Shown here: one piece after another, positions 52,191 through 61,146 of the stretch
How positions within the stretch are numbered: position 1 is the first letter of the stretch
Layout of the letters: each line of letters begins with the position of its first letter
Source: Anaerobranca californiensis DSM 14826
GTDB lineage: Bacteria > Bacillota > Proteinivoracia > Proteinivoracales > Proteinivoracaceae
Length of the DNA: 64,000 nucleotides
Direction of reading: 5' to 3'
Assembly: GCF_900142275.1 (NCBI RefSeq)
Contig: NZ_FRAI01000005.1
Coordinates: 372,001-436,000 of the forward strand
Notes under the pieces: model-generated
Told to the model about the DNA's origin: nothing
Database searches by the model: none
Seen by the model: only the letters and a program-made list of their open reading frames with translations
Position numbers and translations under genes: made by a program

Positions 52191-54794
52191 CTATTCAAGG
52201 ATATAATACACTTTCTCCAATGCTTCATCAATTTTATCGATATTTTTTCCACCGGCTTGAGCCATGTCAGGGCGGCCACCCCCTCCTCCACCAGCTACTT
52301 GGGCAACTTCTTTAATTATTTTACCACAATGTATACCATTTTTAACAGCTTCTCCAGTGGCTTTAGCTACAAAATTAACTTTATCTCCTGTTACAGCCCC
52401 AAGTACAACTAAGGCATTTTTTCGGTTTTCCACCACCGAATCCGCCAGTTCCCTTAAAATATCGACATTTGCAACATTGACTTTTTTAACAAATACTTCT
52501 GTTTCTCCAATAACTTTTTTAGTTTCTAAAATCTCATCTTTAACAGATTTAGCCAATTTTTGAAGTAAATTATTGATTTCCTTTTCTTGTTCTTTGATTT
52601 TTTCCATTAAACCTTCAGCTTTTTCTACTACATCTCCTAATTGACATTTAAAAAGTCCCGCCAACTCTTCAACAGTCCTTTGATATCCTTCTAAAATTTC
52701 AAAGGCTTTATTTCCTGTTACCCCTTCAATTCGCCTTAAACCTGAACCAATCCCACCTTCAGAAAGAATTTTAAAATATCTAATTTCTGAGGTATTTTTA
52801 ACATGGGTTCCACCACAAAGTTCTAAACTGTATTCTCCCACTGCCACTACCCTTACTTGCTTCTCGTATTTCTCACCAAATAATGCCATTGCACCTTTTT
52901 TTCTAGCAGTTTCTAAATCCATCTCTTCCGTTGTAACGGGTAAGGCTTTTTCAATTATTTCATTAACCTTTTGCTGAATTATAGCTAACTCTTCTTTTGT
53001 TAAAGGACCAAAATGGGTGAAATCAAATCTAAACCTGTCAGGTCCCACTTCTGATCCCGCTTGTTCTACATGGGAACCTAATACTTCCCTTAATACTTTA
53101 TGAAGAATATGGGTTGCTGTATGGTTTTTTCGTATATTTTCACGATAATCTTTATCAACGGAAAATTCAGCGGTTTGGCCTACTGAAATAGTACCATTAG
53201 TTACCTTCCCTTTTAAAAGGATATAACTTCCTTTTTTCTGGGTATCTGTCACCTGAAAACTGCCAGTTGGAGTAGTTACAATTCCCTTATCTCCTAACTG
53301 TCCTCCCCCTTGTGGATAAAAAACACTATTTTCTGTAACTAAAAATACTTCTTCCCCTGGTTCTGCCTTTTCTACTTTTAGATTATTCTTTAATACAGCC
53401 GCTATTTTATCTTTATTACTAATATTTGTATAACCTATAAAATTACTTTTTTCTAAATCCTCTAATGTTATTACTTCTTGGGTACCCATGGCTTCAACTT
53501 CACCCCTGGCTTCCCTTGCCCTTCTTCTCTGAGCTTCTAGTTCTATCTTATACCCCTCTTCATCTAATTCAAAACCTTTTTCACCAATAACCTCTTTAGT
53601 TAAATCTAAGGGGAAACCATAGGTGTCATATAACTTAAAGGCAATATCCCCTGGAAAGACTTGCCCTTTAGTTAACTTAGCCAATTCATACTCTAAAAGC
53701 TGCATTCCCTGTTCTAAAGTTTGGGCAAATTTTTCTTCTTCTAAAGTTACTACCTTTACAATATAATCCCTTTTAGTCTTAAGTTCTGGATATTGATCTT
53801 CCATTAATTGAATTACTACATCTACTAATTTATACATAAACATTTCTTTTAAACCTAAAAGTAGACCATGGCGAACTGCCCTTCGAAGGAGACGTCTTAA
53901 AACATAGCCCCTTCCTTCATTGCCAGGAAGTACTCCATCAGCCACCATAAATACTACAGCCCTAATGTGATCTGCAATAACTTTTAAAGAAACATCTACT
54001 TCTTCTTTTTCACCATATTTTTTCCCAGTAATTTCTTCCATCCTTTGAATTATAGGGAAAATAATATCAATTTCAAAGTTATTATCAACACCCTGCATTA
54101 CCGCTGCAATTCTTTCTAATCCCATACCAGTATCAATATTTTTACTAGCTAAAGGATGATAATTACCTTCTTCATCTTTATCAAACTGGGTAAAGACTAA
54201 ATTCCAAACCTCTAAAAATCTATCACAATCACATCCTGGTTTACAGTCAGCTTTACCGCAGCCAAACTTCTCCCCTTGATCGACATATATTTCTGAACAT
54301 GGACCACAGGGACCTACACCAACTTCCCAAAAATTATCTTTCTTCCCTAATCTAACAATTTTCTCTTCTGGTATTTTAATTAAATCTCTCCAGAGATCGT
54401 AAGCTTCTTGATCTTCTTCATAAACACTTACCCATAAGTTTTCAGGGTTTAATCCTAAATTCTCAGTGAGAAACTCCCAAGCCCATTTAATAGCATCTTC
54501 TTTAAAATAATCACCAAAGGAAAAGTTTCCTAACATTTCAAAAAAAGTATGATGTCTCGCAGTTTTACCTACATTGTCAATATCTCCCGTACGGATACAT
54601 TTTTGGCAAGTACTAACCCTGGGATTTTCCCTTTTAAGTTTACCAGTAAAATAGTCTTTAAAAGGTGCCATTCCAGCCCCGATTAGTAAGAGGCTCGGAT
54701 CATTTTGGGGAATTAGTGAGGCACTTTCTAATACATCGTGGTTTTTACTTTTAAAAAAATCCAAATACCGTTTTCTAATTTCACTGGTTTTCAT
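52191..54794 (-). CDS. alaS: Alanine--tRNA ligase
   Basis: 867 residues with the full AlaRS layout: class II catalytic core (RKRYLDFFKSKNHDVLESASL, FFEMLGNFSFGDYFK, GMGLERIAAVMQG), an editing domain with HTATHILHKVLREVLG and the CGGTH motif (SLELCGGTHV), and a C-Ala domain ending GGGGGGRPDMAQAGG. Zinc cysteines appear in CGKADCKPGCDCD. The upstream leader is a T-box. Confidence 0.97.
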   Translation of the reverse strand: MKTSEIRKRYLDFFKSKNHDVLESASLIPQNDPSLLLIGAGMAPFKDYFTGKLKRENPRVSTCQKCIRTGDIDNVGKTARHHTFFEMLGNFSFGDYFKEDAIKWAWEFLTENLGLNPENLWVSVYEEDQEAYDLWRDLIKIPEEKIVRLGKKDNFWEVGVGPCGPCSEIYVDQGEKFGCGKADCKPGCDCDRFLEVWNLVFTQFDKDEEGNYHPLASKNIDTGMGLERIAAVMQGVDNNFEIDIIFPIIQRMEEITGKKYGEKEEVDVSLKVIADHIRAVVFMVADGVLPGNEGRGYVLRRLLRRAVRHGLLLGLKEMFMYKLVDVVIQLMEDQYPELKTKRDYIVKVVTLEEEKFAQTLEQGMQLLEYELAKLTKGQVFPGDIAFKLYDTYGFPLDLTKEVIGEKGFELDEEGYKIELEAQRRRAREARGEVEAMGTQEVITLEDLEKSNFIGYTNISNKDKIAAVLKNNLKVEKAEPGEEVFLVTENSVFYPQGGGQLGDKGIVTTPTGSFQVTDTQKKGSYILLKGKVTNGTISVGQTAEFSVDKDYRENIRKNHTATHILHKVLREVLGSHVEQAGSEVGPDRFRFDFTHFGPLTKEELAIIQQKVNEIIEKALPVTTEEMDLETARKKGAMALFGEKYEKQVRVVAVGEYSLELCGGTHVKNTSEIRYFKILSEGGIGSGLRRIEGVTGNKAFEILEGYQRTVEELAGLFKCQLGDVVEKAEGLMEKIKEQEKEINNLLQKLAKSVKDEILETKKVIGETEVFVKKVNVANVDILRELADSVVENRKNALVVLGAVTGDKVNFVAKATGEAVKNGIHCGKIIKEVAQVAGGGGGGRPDMAQAGGKNIDKIDEALEKVYYILE

Positions 54795-54838
54795 AGAATC
54801 TCTAATCTCCTTTCATTAAATTATATTAAATAAAATAA

Positions 54839-54863
54839 GTCCCTGTTGAAAATCAACAGGGAC
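54839..54863 (-). terminator. T-box leader terminator
   Basis: On the minus strand GTCCCTGTTG pairs with CAACAGGGAC around a five-base loop, followed by TTATTTTATTT. It is the off state of the alaS T-box. Confidence 0.92.
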
Positions 54864-55062
54864 GGAGTTACCGCGGTACCACCCTTTTTGCCTAAAGGCC
54901 ACTCATTTGGTTATAACGGAACCACCGGTATGTTTTGCATACATCTCAGGGGTAGCTTTCAGTAGCTTGTAAATAAAGATCTTACAGCCTGAGGATCTTC
55001 TCTCTGGTAATTACAGGGGCTACCTACTCATCCCTTCACAGACATTTAGTCGATACTTATTT
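54839..55062 (-). promoter_or_regulatory. T-box riboswitch of alaS
   Basis: The leader carries the conserved T-box AAGGGTGGTACCGCGG (54871-54886) just before a terminator, and an AGAGAG GA-type motif and stem I further upstream. ACAAGCTACTGAAAGCTACC in stem I holds GCT, which fits an alanine specifier, although I cannot prove which GCT is in the loop. Uncharged tRNA-Ala would stabilise the antiterminator and raise alaS expression. Confidence 0.93.
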
Positions 55063-55068
55063 GCAATT

Positions 55069-55097
55069 ATTATATACTTTGTTTATTACCTTGTCAA
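55069..55097 (-). promoter_or_regulatory. Sigma-A promoter of alaS leader
   Basis: On the minus strand TTGACA (55092-55097) and TATAAT (55069-55074) are both perfect consensus with a 17-base spacer. This is the best promoter in the window. Confidence 0.93.
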
Positions 55098-55110
55098 ATA
55101 TTTCTAAGAT

Positions 55111-56181
55111 TTAATTTTTAAACATTCCTTCAGGGAGATAATGTCTTAAAAAATTCCGAACTAAAATTCTTATTATAGCCATTACTGGAACACCAATAAT
55201 CATTCCTATTATGCCAAAAAACTTGCCACCGGCTAAAAGGGAGAAAATTACTAACAAGGGGTGCATTCCCATTTTCTTGCCTAAAACTTGAGGGGATACC
55301 AAATTACTTTCTATCTGTTGAATTACTGTAATCCCAATTGCCACTTTAAGGGCAAGGATGGGACTGGTAAACATTGCCACAATTACTGAAGGTACAGCCC
55401 CAATAAAAGGTCCAAAATATGGGATAATATTTGTAACACCAGCGATAATCCCCAAAATAAGGGCAAAATCTACTCCGATAATCAATAACCAAAGATAAGT
55501 TAAAACTCCAATAAAAGAACAAATTAAAAATTGTCCCCTAATATAATTACCTAGGGATTCATCAATTTCTCCCATAACTTTTATAAACTTTTGCTGTTTT
55601 TTAGGAGAAATTAATCTTAATAAATAATCCCGAATTAAATAATAATCCCTTAAACAATAGAATGTTAACACTAATACTAAAAATATTTGAAAAGTCGTTA
55701 CTGCAGCACTAATACCCCTTTGAGGGATAGTTTTTAAAAAGTTTATAATTCCCTCTTCTAAAAGTTTTGCATTCTTTTGAATACCCTGTTGTATACTCTC
55801 TGGTAATTCTAAACGATTGATTTGTTCATTAACTTCTATAATATATTCTCTAATTCTTACAGAATACTCCGGAACTAAACTTTCTAAACGGGTAATTTCA
55901 GAATAAATAATGGGAATTAACCTAGCTATTGCAGTAAAAATTAGTAGAAAAAATACTAGATAAATTATCATAACACCTAAAACCCTAGGTATCTTTCTAT
56001 TTTCTAAAAAAACTACAATAGGATTTAATAAATAGGCCAGAATATAAGAAATAACAAAGGGTGTTACTAAGGAAATTATTTGCTGGCGGTATGTATATAA
56101 TACTATTAAAGAAAAAATTATAATTCCTAATTTTAAAATCAACTTAACATATTTGTTTGAGAAAAACTCCTTTAAGGTCAT
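55111..56181 (-). CDS. AI-2E family transporter (YrrI-like)
   Basis: 356 residues from the ATG at 56181, which fits the GGAGG site; an earlier GTG overlaps it. Seven or eight membrane segments. Family motifs visible: YILAYLLNPIVVFLENRKIPR near the N-terminus, and DFALILGIIAGVTNIIPYFGPFIGA and SNLVSPQVLGKKMGMHPLLV towards the end. Members export autoinducer-2 or act as sodium/proton antiporters; the role here is open. It lies upstream of alaS as in B. subtilis. Confidence 0.9.
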   Translation of the reverse strand: MTLKEFFSNKYVKLILKLGIIIFSLIVLYTYRQQIISLVTPFVISYILAYLLNPIVVFLENRKIPRVLGVMIIYLVFFLLIFTAIARLIPIIYSEITRLESLVPEYSVRIREYIIEVNEQINRLELPESIQQGIQKNAKLLEEGIINFLKTIPQRGISAAVTTFQIFLVLVLTFYCLRDYYLIRDYLLRLISPKKQQKFIKVMGEIDESLGNYIRGQFLICSFIGVLTYLWLLIIGVDFALILGIIAGVTNIIPYFGPFIGAVPSVIVAMFTSPILALKVAIGITVIQQIESNLVSPQVLGKKMGMHPLLVIFSLLAGGKFFGIIGMIIGVPVMAIIRILVRNFLRHYLPEGMFKN

Positions 56182-56247
56182 TATCAACACCTCCCCCTTT
56201 ATTTTAACATCCTATATTAATAAATGGAATAAAATTCTTAATTTAAA

Positions 56248-56271
56248 GGCAGTCTATTTTTCTAGACTGCC
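56248..56271 (-). terminator. Terminator after the 117-residue protein gene
   Basis: On the minus strand GGCAGTCTA pairs with TAGACTGCC around a six-base loop, followed by TTTAAATT. It overlaps the last codons of the gene. Confidence 0.75.
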
Positions 56272-56607
56272 CCTTCTCTTATGTTTAGTAATAGTTAATC
56301 TTGTAGGTTTTTTCCTTCTGCCAATGAGCCGCCTATTATCCCCTTCTTCTTTATCTTCTAATTTTTTCCATTGGGTTTCCTGAATTTGTTCTTCCTCATC
56401 TTCATTATATTCTTTAAAATAATAGTTATATTTATCTTCATTAAAATTTATTGCATCTAAATCTTTTTCTATAAAGGAATCCTTTAGGGAATTATCCTGC
56501 TGATTTAATAATACTTTTTTATTATTTTCTCTACTTTTAAGGATTTGTCCAATTGCTACTCCTAAGATACCACCGATAATTAATCCCCGTAAATAACCTC
56601 GTCTCAA
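56254..56607 (-). CDS. Small YtxH-like membrane protein
   Basis: 117 residues. TTG start at 56607 with a GGAGGTG site. One glycine-rich membrane segment (LRGLIIGGILGVAIGQIL) is followed by a charged tail: first acidic (YNEDEEEQIQETQ), then basic (RRLIGRRKKPTRLTITKHKRRG). The first part resembles YtxH-type general stress proteins; the tail is not recognised. It lies after the zinc-ribbon gene. Confidence 0.65.
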   Translation of the reverse strand: MRRGYLRGLIIGGILGVAIGQILKSRENNKKVLLNQQDNSLKDSFIEKDLDAINFNEDKYNYYFKEYNEDEEEQIQETQWKKLEDKEEGDNRRLIGRRKKPTRLTITKHKRRGSLEK

Positions 56608-56618
56608 TGTAGCACCTC

Positions 56619-56789
56619 CTAATAATCTTCTAATGCCACTAAAGTACCTTCATCATCCACCTCAAAAACTCCAGTAATACAATTTTTGCCATCAACATTA
56701 AAAAGGACGAAACACTGCCAACAATAATATTGATTATTAGCCACCTTGCCTATTTCCTTTGATTTACAAACAGGGCAAAACATCAACAT
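56619..56789 (-). CDS. 56-residue zinc-ribbon protein
   Basis: A short ORF begins with ATG at 56789 after GGAGGTTTAATTT, a strong ribosome site, and ends with TAG at 56619. The product holds two CxxC pairs, CPVC at residues 5-8 and CWQC at 23-26, spaced as in a zinc ribbon, followed by an FNVDGKN and VFEVDDEGTL strand region. It probably binds one zinc; the function is unknown. It lies in line with the PRC-barrel gene upstream (14 bases) and the YtxH-like gene downstream (11 bases). Confidence 0.8.
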   Translation of the reverse strand: MLMFCPVCKSKEIGKVANNQYYCWQCFVLFNVDGKNCITGVFEVDDEGTLVALEDY

Positions 56790-56803
56790 AAATTAAACCT
56801 CCA

Positions 56804-57403
56804 TTAATATTGTTCAACATTGGACCAATAGTCAGCACCTGCCTCCGCCTTTTCCCAAACCTGTTCTAGTTTTGATAAACGCTGTAATAATAGGTCTTTT
56901 TTTGTAGCATTTTTTTCAAAAAAATCCACAACATAGTTAGGTACCACTATTGTATCCTTTCCATATATTGTTGACCTAGGCAAGGGAATTATACCTCTTC
57001 CTTCTAAAATATCATGAATTATCCCTTCTGAAACTTCAAAACCTATAATATGACCATTGTTTTCATTAACAAAAATATCTCCAATTATGCCAAGGTTTTT
57101 ACCGGATTGGGTAAATACCGGTTTATTCATCATTTCTTTGAAATTTATTGAATCATCAAAGGATTTTAAGTCATTTTCAAATTTAATATCTTCTTTATCT
57201 ATGATAATAGCACCTTCGCCAATATTCTTTATTTCTTTGATATCAACAATTTTTTTATCCCTTAAAAACCCCCCTTTATCTAATATAAAACCTGTAATAG
57301 CTCCTCTACTTAAGTTTAATAATATTTCTTGCACTATCCCTATTTTCTCCCCATTAGTAGTTATTATTATAGGTAAACCTATGATATCACTAATTTTTAA
57401 CAA
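56804..57403 (-). CDS. PRC-barrel domain protein
   Basis: 199 residues with two PRC-barrel domains: residues 1-75 (LKISDIIGLPIIITTNGEKIG) and about 85-155 (MNKPVFTQSGKNLGIIGDIFV). A C-terminal helix follows. Related proteins bind RNA or photosystem/ribosome partners, and sporulation YlmC/YmxH proteins share one such domain; the role here is unknown. It starts a small operon with the zinc-ribbon and YtxH-like genes. Confidence 0.82.
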   Translation of the reverse strand: MLKISDIIGLPIIITTNGEKIGIVQEILLNLSRGAITGFILDKGGFLRDKKIVDIKEIKNIGEGAIIIDKEDIKFENDLKSFDDSINFKEMMNKPVFTQSGKNLGIIGDIFVNENNGHIIGFEVSEGIIHDILEGRGIIPLPRSTIYGKDTIVVPNYVVDFFEKNATKKDLLLQRLSKLEQVWEKAEAGADYWSNVEQY

Positions 57404-57441
57404 AATTTCACCCCCTCTTTTTTAGTATTTCCTGAAATTAT

Positions 57442-57472
57442 TAAAAAAATAACCACTGACTTTTCAGTGGTT
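57442..57472 (-). terminator. Terminator after the second DMT transporter gene
   Basis: On the minus strand AACCACTGA pairs with TCAGTGGTT around a four-base loop, followed by ATTTTTTT. It overlaps the stop codon. Confidence 0.85.
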
Positions 57473-58378
57473 AGTGGCAGATTTCGATATAGTAATATTT
57501 TTTAATTTTCCGTTTACTAAGTAAACCCCTAAAACTATAATTGTTCCACCTAAATATTGAAAAAAACTTAAACTTTCCCCTAAAATGAAATAGGCAGCTA
57601 TAACTCCTACAAAAGGGGATAAGTTAATATAGATATTTGTTCCAGATGCCCCTAACTCCTTTAAGCTAAAGAGATAAAGAAAGTTAGCTAAGGCAGAACA
57701 TAATAATGCCAGATAAGCTATAGAAAAGAGGGTTAAAGTTGAAGGAATAAACAGTTTAGGTCCTTCTAATAAAGCTATGGGAAATAAGAATATAGTACCA
57801 TAGATCATCTGATATGCTGTTATTGTTAAAGTTGAGATATGGGGCTCAAACCCTCTACTTATAATAGAATAAACAGACCAACTTATCGCCGCTCCCAACA
57901 TTAAAAGACTACCTATTACTTCATTTTGATTCCCTTCGATAGTAATAGAGTTGCCAATTACCATAATAACTCCAATAATAGAAACGGTAACCCCTAAAGT
58001 TTTATTAAAATTTGTAGGGATTTTAAGGAAAATAACTTCCATAATTATTGTGAAAATGGATATTGTAGCTAAAATAATAGTTCCATTGGCAGCAGACATA
58101 ATGTTGAAGCCATGATTTTCAAATAAAAAGTAAAGGCTATAACCTACCAATCCACAAATCATTAGTTTAAAATGGGTTTTGGGACTAATTCTTACTTTGC
58201 CGTATTTCTTATAGCTAATCCCTAACAACAAAATACCGGCTATAAAAAAACGAACTGTTGCTAGCAAAGAAGGTGTTAATTCCCTTAAAGCTAATTTAGT
58301 TATCGATCCAGAGACTCCCCACAATAAGATGGTTAATAATATAGCTAAATTTGCTAAAACTGCCCTAGAATTTTTCAA
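57464..58378 (-). CDS. EamA/DMT family transporter
   Basis: 304 residues, ten membrane segments, two EamA domains (about 8-138 and 150-290). ILLWGVSGSITKLALREL and PFVGVIAAYFILGESLSFFQYLGG are typical. It is only distantly similar to the other DMT protein at 11566. Substrate unknown. It lies 3 bases after the DUF1653 gene. Confidence 0.88.
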   Translation of the reverse strand: MKNSRAVLANLAILLTILLWGVSGSITKLALRELTPSLLATVRFFIAGILLLGISYKKYGKVRISPKTHFKLMICGLVGYSLYFLFENHGFNIMSAANGTIILATISIFTIIMEVIFLKIPTNFNKTLGVTVSIIGVIMVIGNSITIEGNQNEVIGSLLMLGAAISWSVYSIISRGFEPHISTLTITAYQMIYGTIFLFPIALLEGPKLFIPSTLTLFSIAYLALLCSALANFLYLFSLKELGASGTNIYINLSPFVGVIAAYFILGESLSFFQYLGGTIIVLGVYLVNGKLKNITISKSATNH

Positions 58379-58381
58379 CTT

Positions 58382-58618
58382 TTAACATCCTTTCAGATCA
58401 TTATTCTCTTTTATCAAAGAAAATCGGGGGACTTTCTTCCCTTCTATTTCCACCAATTCTTCAAACATTTTTTTAGGTCTAACCCAAACAGAGTAATCTC
58501 CATATAAACACTTATAAACAACTAGTTCTTCTAATGTCTCAGTATGTTTTCCTATATGCAAAACCTGGTATTCCTTGCCTTTATAATGGCGATATCTGCC
58601 TCCAACTATTATTGACAT
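58382..58618 (-). CDS. DUF1653 domain protein
   Basis: 78 residues. GGRYRHYKGKEYQVLHIGKH, ETLEELVVYKCLYGD and VWVRPKKMFEELVE are the DUF1653 signature; the family has an SH3-like fold and no known function. Divergent from the methyltransferase gene. Confidence 0.88.
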   Translation of the reverse strand: MSIIVGGRYRHYKGKEYQVLHIGKHTETLEELVVYKCLYGDYSVWVRPKKMFEELVEIEGKKVPRFSLIKENNDLKGC

Positions 58619-58632
58619 CTATCTCACCTACC

Positions 58633-58661
58633 TTGCATTATCAGTCGTTAACTATTATTAT
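58633..58661 (+). promoter_or_regulatory. Promoter of the methyltransferase gene
   Basis: TTGCAT (58633-58638) and TATTAT (58656-58661) with a 17-base spacer lie about 50 bases before the gene; an overlapping TATAAT lies 3 bases further down. Confidence 0.6.
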
Positions 58662-58715
58662 AATATAAGTTACAGCAATAATTAAGCTATATTTTTTTAG
58701 AAAGGAATGATTAAA

Positions 58716-59318
58716 TTGAAATTAACAGGGGAAAGGGTAGTACCAAAACTCATGGACCCTAATAATGGATTATTGAAAGAACATATTGCCCGCTATCAAT
58801 TTGCCCGTAAATTTTGTAGAGGGCGGGTGTTAGATATTGCTTGTGGAGTCGGCTATGGTAGTGAAATATTATTAGAAAATCCATCTGTTACAGAAATAGT
58901 AGGAATAGATATTTCAAAAGAAGCAATAGAATATGCTAAAAAACACTACTCTACCTCTAATACTTTTTACTATGTAGATGATTGTTTAAATCTCCATTTA
59001 CATGAAAAATATGGAACCTTTGATACTATTGTCAGCTTTGAAACAATTGAACATTTCCGTGGTGACCAACGATTTATCCATAATTTATATAATCTTTTAA
59101 AAGACGATGGAACCTTAATTATTTCTACCCCCTTTGGCAGAGGAAAGGATCAACCTTGTAGCTGTCCGTGGCATGTTTACCAATATACAGAAGGGGAGTT
59201 TAGGGAAGTTTTATCACCTTTTAAGAAGATAACTATGTACAATCAAAGAAATAACCTCATTGAAATACCTAAAGAAAATAAAAAATATTATTTAATGGTA
59301 GCAGTTTGTCAAAAGTAA
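58716..59318 (+). CDS. Class I SAM-dependent methyltransferase
   Basis: 200 residues from the TTG at 58716; an ATG three codons upstream (58707) directly abuts the AAAGGA site, which spaces better to the TTG. VLDIACGVGYGSEIL (motif I), VGIDISKEAIEYAKK (motif II), FDTIVSFETIEHF and LLKDDGTLIISTPFG are standard class I segments. An N-terminal TGERVVPKLMDPNNG hints at O-antigen or lipid-type methyltransferases, but the substrate is unknown. Confidence 0.88.
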   Translation: MKLTGERVVPKLMDPNNGLLKEHIARYQFARKFCRGRVLDIACGVGYGSEILLENPSVTEIVGIDISKEAIEYAKKHYSTSNTFYYVDDCLNLHLHEKYGTFDTIVSFETIEHFRGDQRFIHNLYNLLKDDGTLIISTPFGRGKDQPCSCPWHVYQYTEGEFREVLSPFKKITMYNQRNNLIEIPKENKKYYLMVAVCQK

Positions 59319-59331
59319 ATATCATATTAGC

Positions 59332-59355
59332 AAAAAGCACCCTGAGGTGCTTTTT
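59332..59355. terminator. Bidirectional terminator
   Basis: AAAAAGCACC and GGTGCTTTTT pair around CTGA. T-runs on both strands serve the methyltransferase gene and the ABC permease gene. Confidence 0.87.
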
Positions 59356-60118
59356 ATACTACTTCTATTTTTTTCATCCGATATATAGCTAACCAATTTA
59401 AAACTACTATTATAAACCCTGTTGTTAAAAGAGAGGGTAATAAGGTACCATCAAAGACATTATTAATATCACTGGCCCGTTGAAATAAATAATAGGGGCT
59501 AAATTTAGTTATTTTATCTATGCTAGAAATCAAGGGTAATAAATAGTTAAAAACAAGGACAGAAAGCCCTGCTATAATCCCTTTTTTAACTAAACTGCTG
59601 ACAAAAAGGAGTAAAGATATGATAAATATAAAGTAAATTGCCACTAAAAGGGCTGATTGTAGGACATTAAATATTGTTATTCCACCATCTCCAAAAAGTA
59701 CTCCGGTATAATAATAATTAATTAAAAAGCCAATAAAGACAACGTCTATTATTACTCCACTATAATGAAAAGACTTAGCTAAAACCATTTGTGATAAAGA
59801 TAAACCCTTTGAAGCAGGTAACATCAATCTTTGCCTTCCCACTTCATCGGACAAAATACCCATTAAAGGGAAAATAACAAACATTATTACTAATGAAAAG
59901 ACATCGGAAATGTAATTTTGCATTGCCCCTGCCCTATCAGGGATTAACTGATCTAATAACTCTTGGGGAAGTTGATCTCCTATAAGTTGGGGCAAAAATT
60001 TAAGGCCTAATGGATTTACTAAAGCCCAAATTCCAAAACCAGCTAAGAAAATTATATAACGGCTTTGTCTGAGGGATTCTAAAATCTCTTTTTTGAAATA
60101 TGCTTTAAAGGATGTCAT
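59354..60118 (-). CDS. ABC transporter permease
   Basis: 254 residues, six membrane segments, ABC-2 type. FKAYFKKEILESLRQSRYII at the N-terminus and MGILSDEVGRQRLMLPASKGLSLSQMVLAKS in the middle are typical of permeases related to NatB/YhcI exporters. It overlaps its ATPase gene by 14 bases. Substrate unknown. Confidence 0.85.
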   Translation of the reverse strand: MTSFKAYFKKEILESLRQSRYIIFLAGFGIWALVNPLGLKFLPQLIGDQLPQELLDQLIPDRAGAMQNYISDVFSLVIMFVIFPLMGILSDEVGRQRLMLPASKGLSLSQMVLAKSFHYSGVIIDVVFIGFLINYYYTGVLFGDGGITIFNVLQSALLVAIYFIFIISLLLFVSSLVKKGIIAGLSVLVFNYLLPLISSIDKITKFSPYYLFQRASDINNVFDGTLLPSLLTTGFIIVVLNWLAIYRMKKIEVV

Positions 60119-61031
60119 TGTTATTCACCAACCTGATAAAAATATCTTCTAAATTCCCTTGCCTTATTTGATAATTAACTATTGGGTTATCTAATTTGAC
60201 TAACTCATTTAGCAACTCCCTTTTAGCCTTTTCTAAATCTTTAGCATAAATACTCAGACTTCTCTTTTGTTGAACTACCTTTTCCACATAAGGTAAATTC
60301 TTTAATTTTTCTACTATACTAGAACAATCATTTTCAAAGGTTATATCGAAAATCCTTTGAATGTATTTATTTTGTAGGTCTTCTAAACTACTGGTTAGTA
60401 AAATTTTCCCTTTATCTAAAATACAGACTTCATCACAGACCCTTTCTACATCACTTAAAATGTGGGTAGATAAAAATACCGTTGTTTTATTATCTTTTAG
60501 TTCAGTTATTAAATCAAGGATCTCTAAACGGCCTTGGGGGTCTAATGCCGAAGTTGGTTCATCTAAAAAAAGATATTGGGGGTAGTTAAATAGGGCTACA
60601 GCTAACCCTAGCCGCTGTTTCATTCCCCTAGAATAACCTCCTACCCGCCTATCCTTGGCATCTGTTAATTTTACTTGATGTAATAATTCTTCTACCCTAC
60701 TTTTAATCGACATTTGTGGAATACCACTAACTCCAGCGATAAAATACAAATACTCTTCACCGGTCATGTAATCATAGAAAACTGGGTTTTCTGGAAGGTA
60801 ACCTATCTTTCTTAAAATCTGATTTTTATTTTCAGGAAAGTCCAAACCATCGATGGTAATTTTCCCGGAATTGTAATTTATTAACCCTGTTAAAATATTC
60901 ATAGTAGTAGTCTTTCCCGCTCCATTTTTACCTAAAAATCCAAAGACACTACCTTTTTTGACGGTAAAATCTATGGATTTAATGACTTCAAAATCACCGT
61001 ATTTTTTTATCAAACCTTTAACTTCAATCAT
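60105..61031 (-). CDS. ABC transporter ATP-binding protein
   Basis: 308 residues from the ATG at 61031. GAGGAGA lies about 11 bases upstream; the frame opens 8 codons before that. Walker A GKNGAGKTT, Q-loop GYLPENPVFYDYMTG, signature GYSRGMKQRLG, Walker B YLFLDEPTSALDP and switch LSTHILSDVERVCDE are complete. It pairs with the permease at 59354. Confidence 0.93.
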   Translation of the reverse strand: MIEVKGLIKKYGDFEVIKSIDFTVKKGSVFGFLGKNGAGKTTTMNILTGLINYNSGKITIDGLDFPENKNQILRKIGYLPENPVFYDYMTGEEYLYFIAGVSGIPQMSIKSRVEELLHQVKLTDAKDRRVGGYSRGMKQRLGLAVALFNYPQYLFLDEPTSALDPQGRLEILDLITELKDNKTTVFLSTHILSDVERVCDEVCILDKGKILLTSSLEDLQNKYIQRIFDITFENDCSSIVEKLKNLPYVEKVVQQKRSLSIYAKDLEKAKRELLNELVKLDNPIVNYQIRQGNLEDIFIRLVNNNDIL

Positions 61032-61035
61032 CCCG

Positions 61036-61146
61036 TTAATATCTCCTCTTACCAAAAATTAAGAAACTGATGGGACCAAAGGTGCTTACAAACAAAATTA
61101 TAAATGCCCAGGCCCATTTAGGTAAATGCTCTCCACCTCCAAATTT
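61036..61146 (-). pseudogene. Remnant of a PLDc_N-type small membrane protein
   Basis: After the TAA of the gene at 61147 the same frame continues KFGGGEHLPKWAWAFIIL, then FVSTFGPISFLIFGKRRY and a stop. This is the second half of the PLDc_N domain, a two-helix protein usually near 65 residues beside ABC transporters. No start codon lies in frame close to its GGAGGTGG site, so it is either a decayed gene or the tail of the upstream one cut by a stop codon. Confidence 0.55.
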
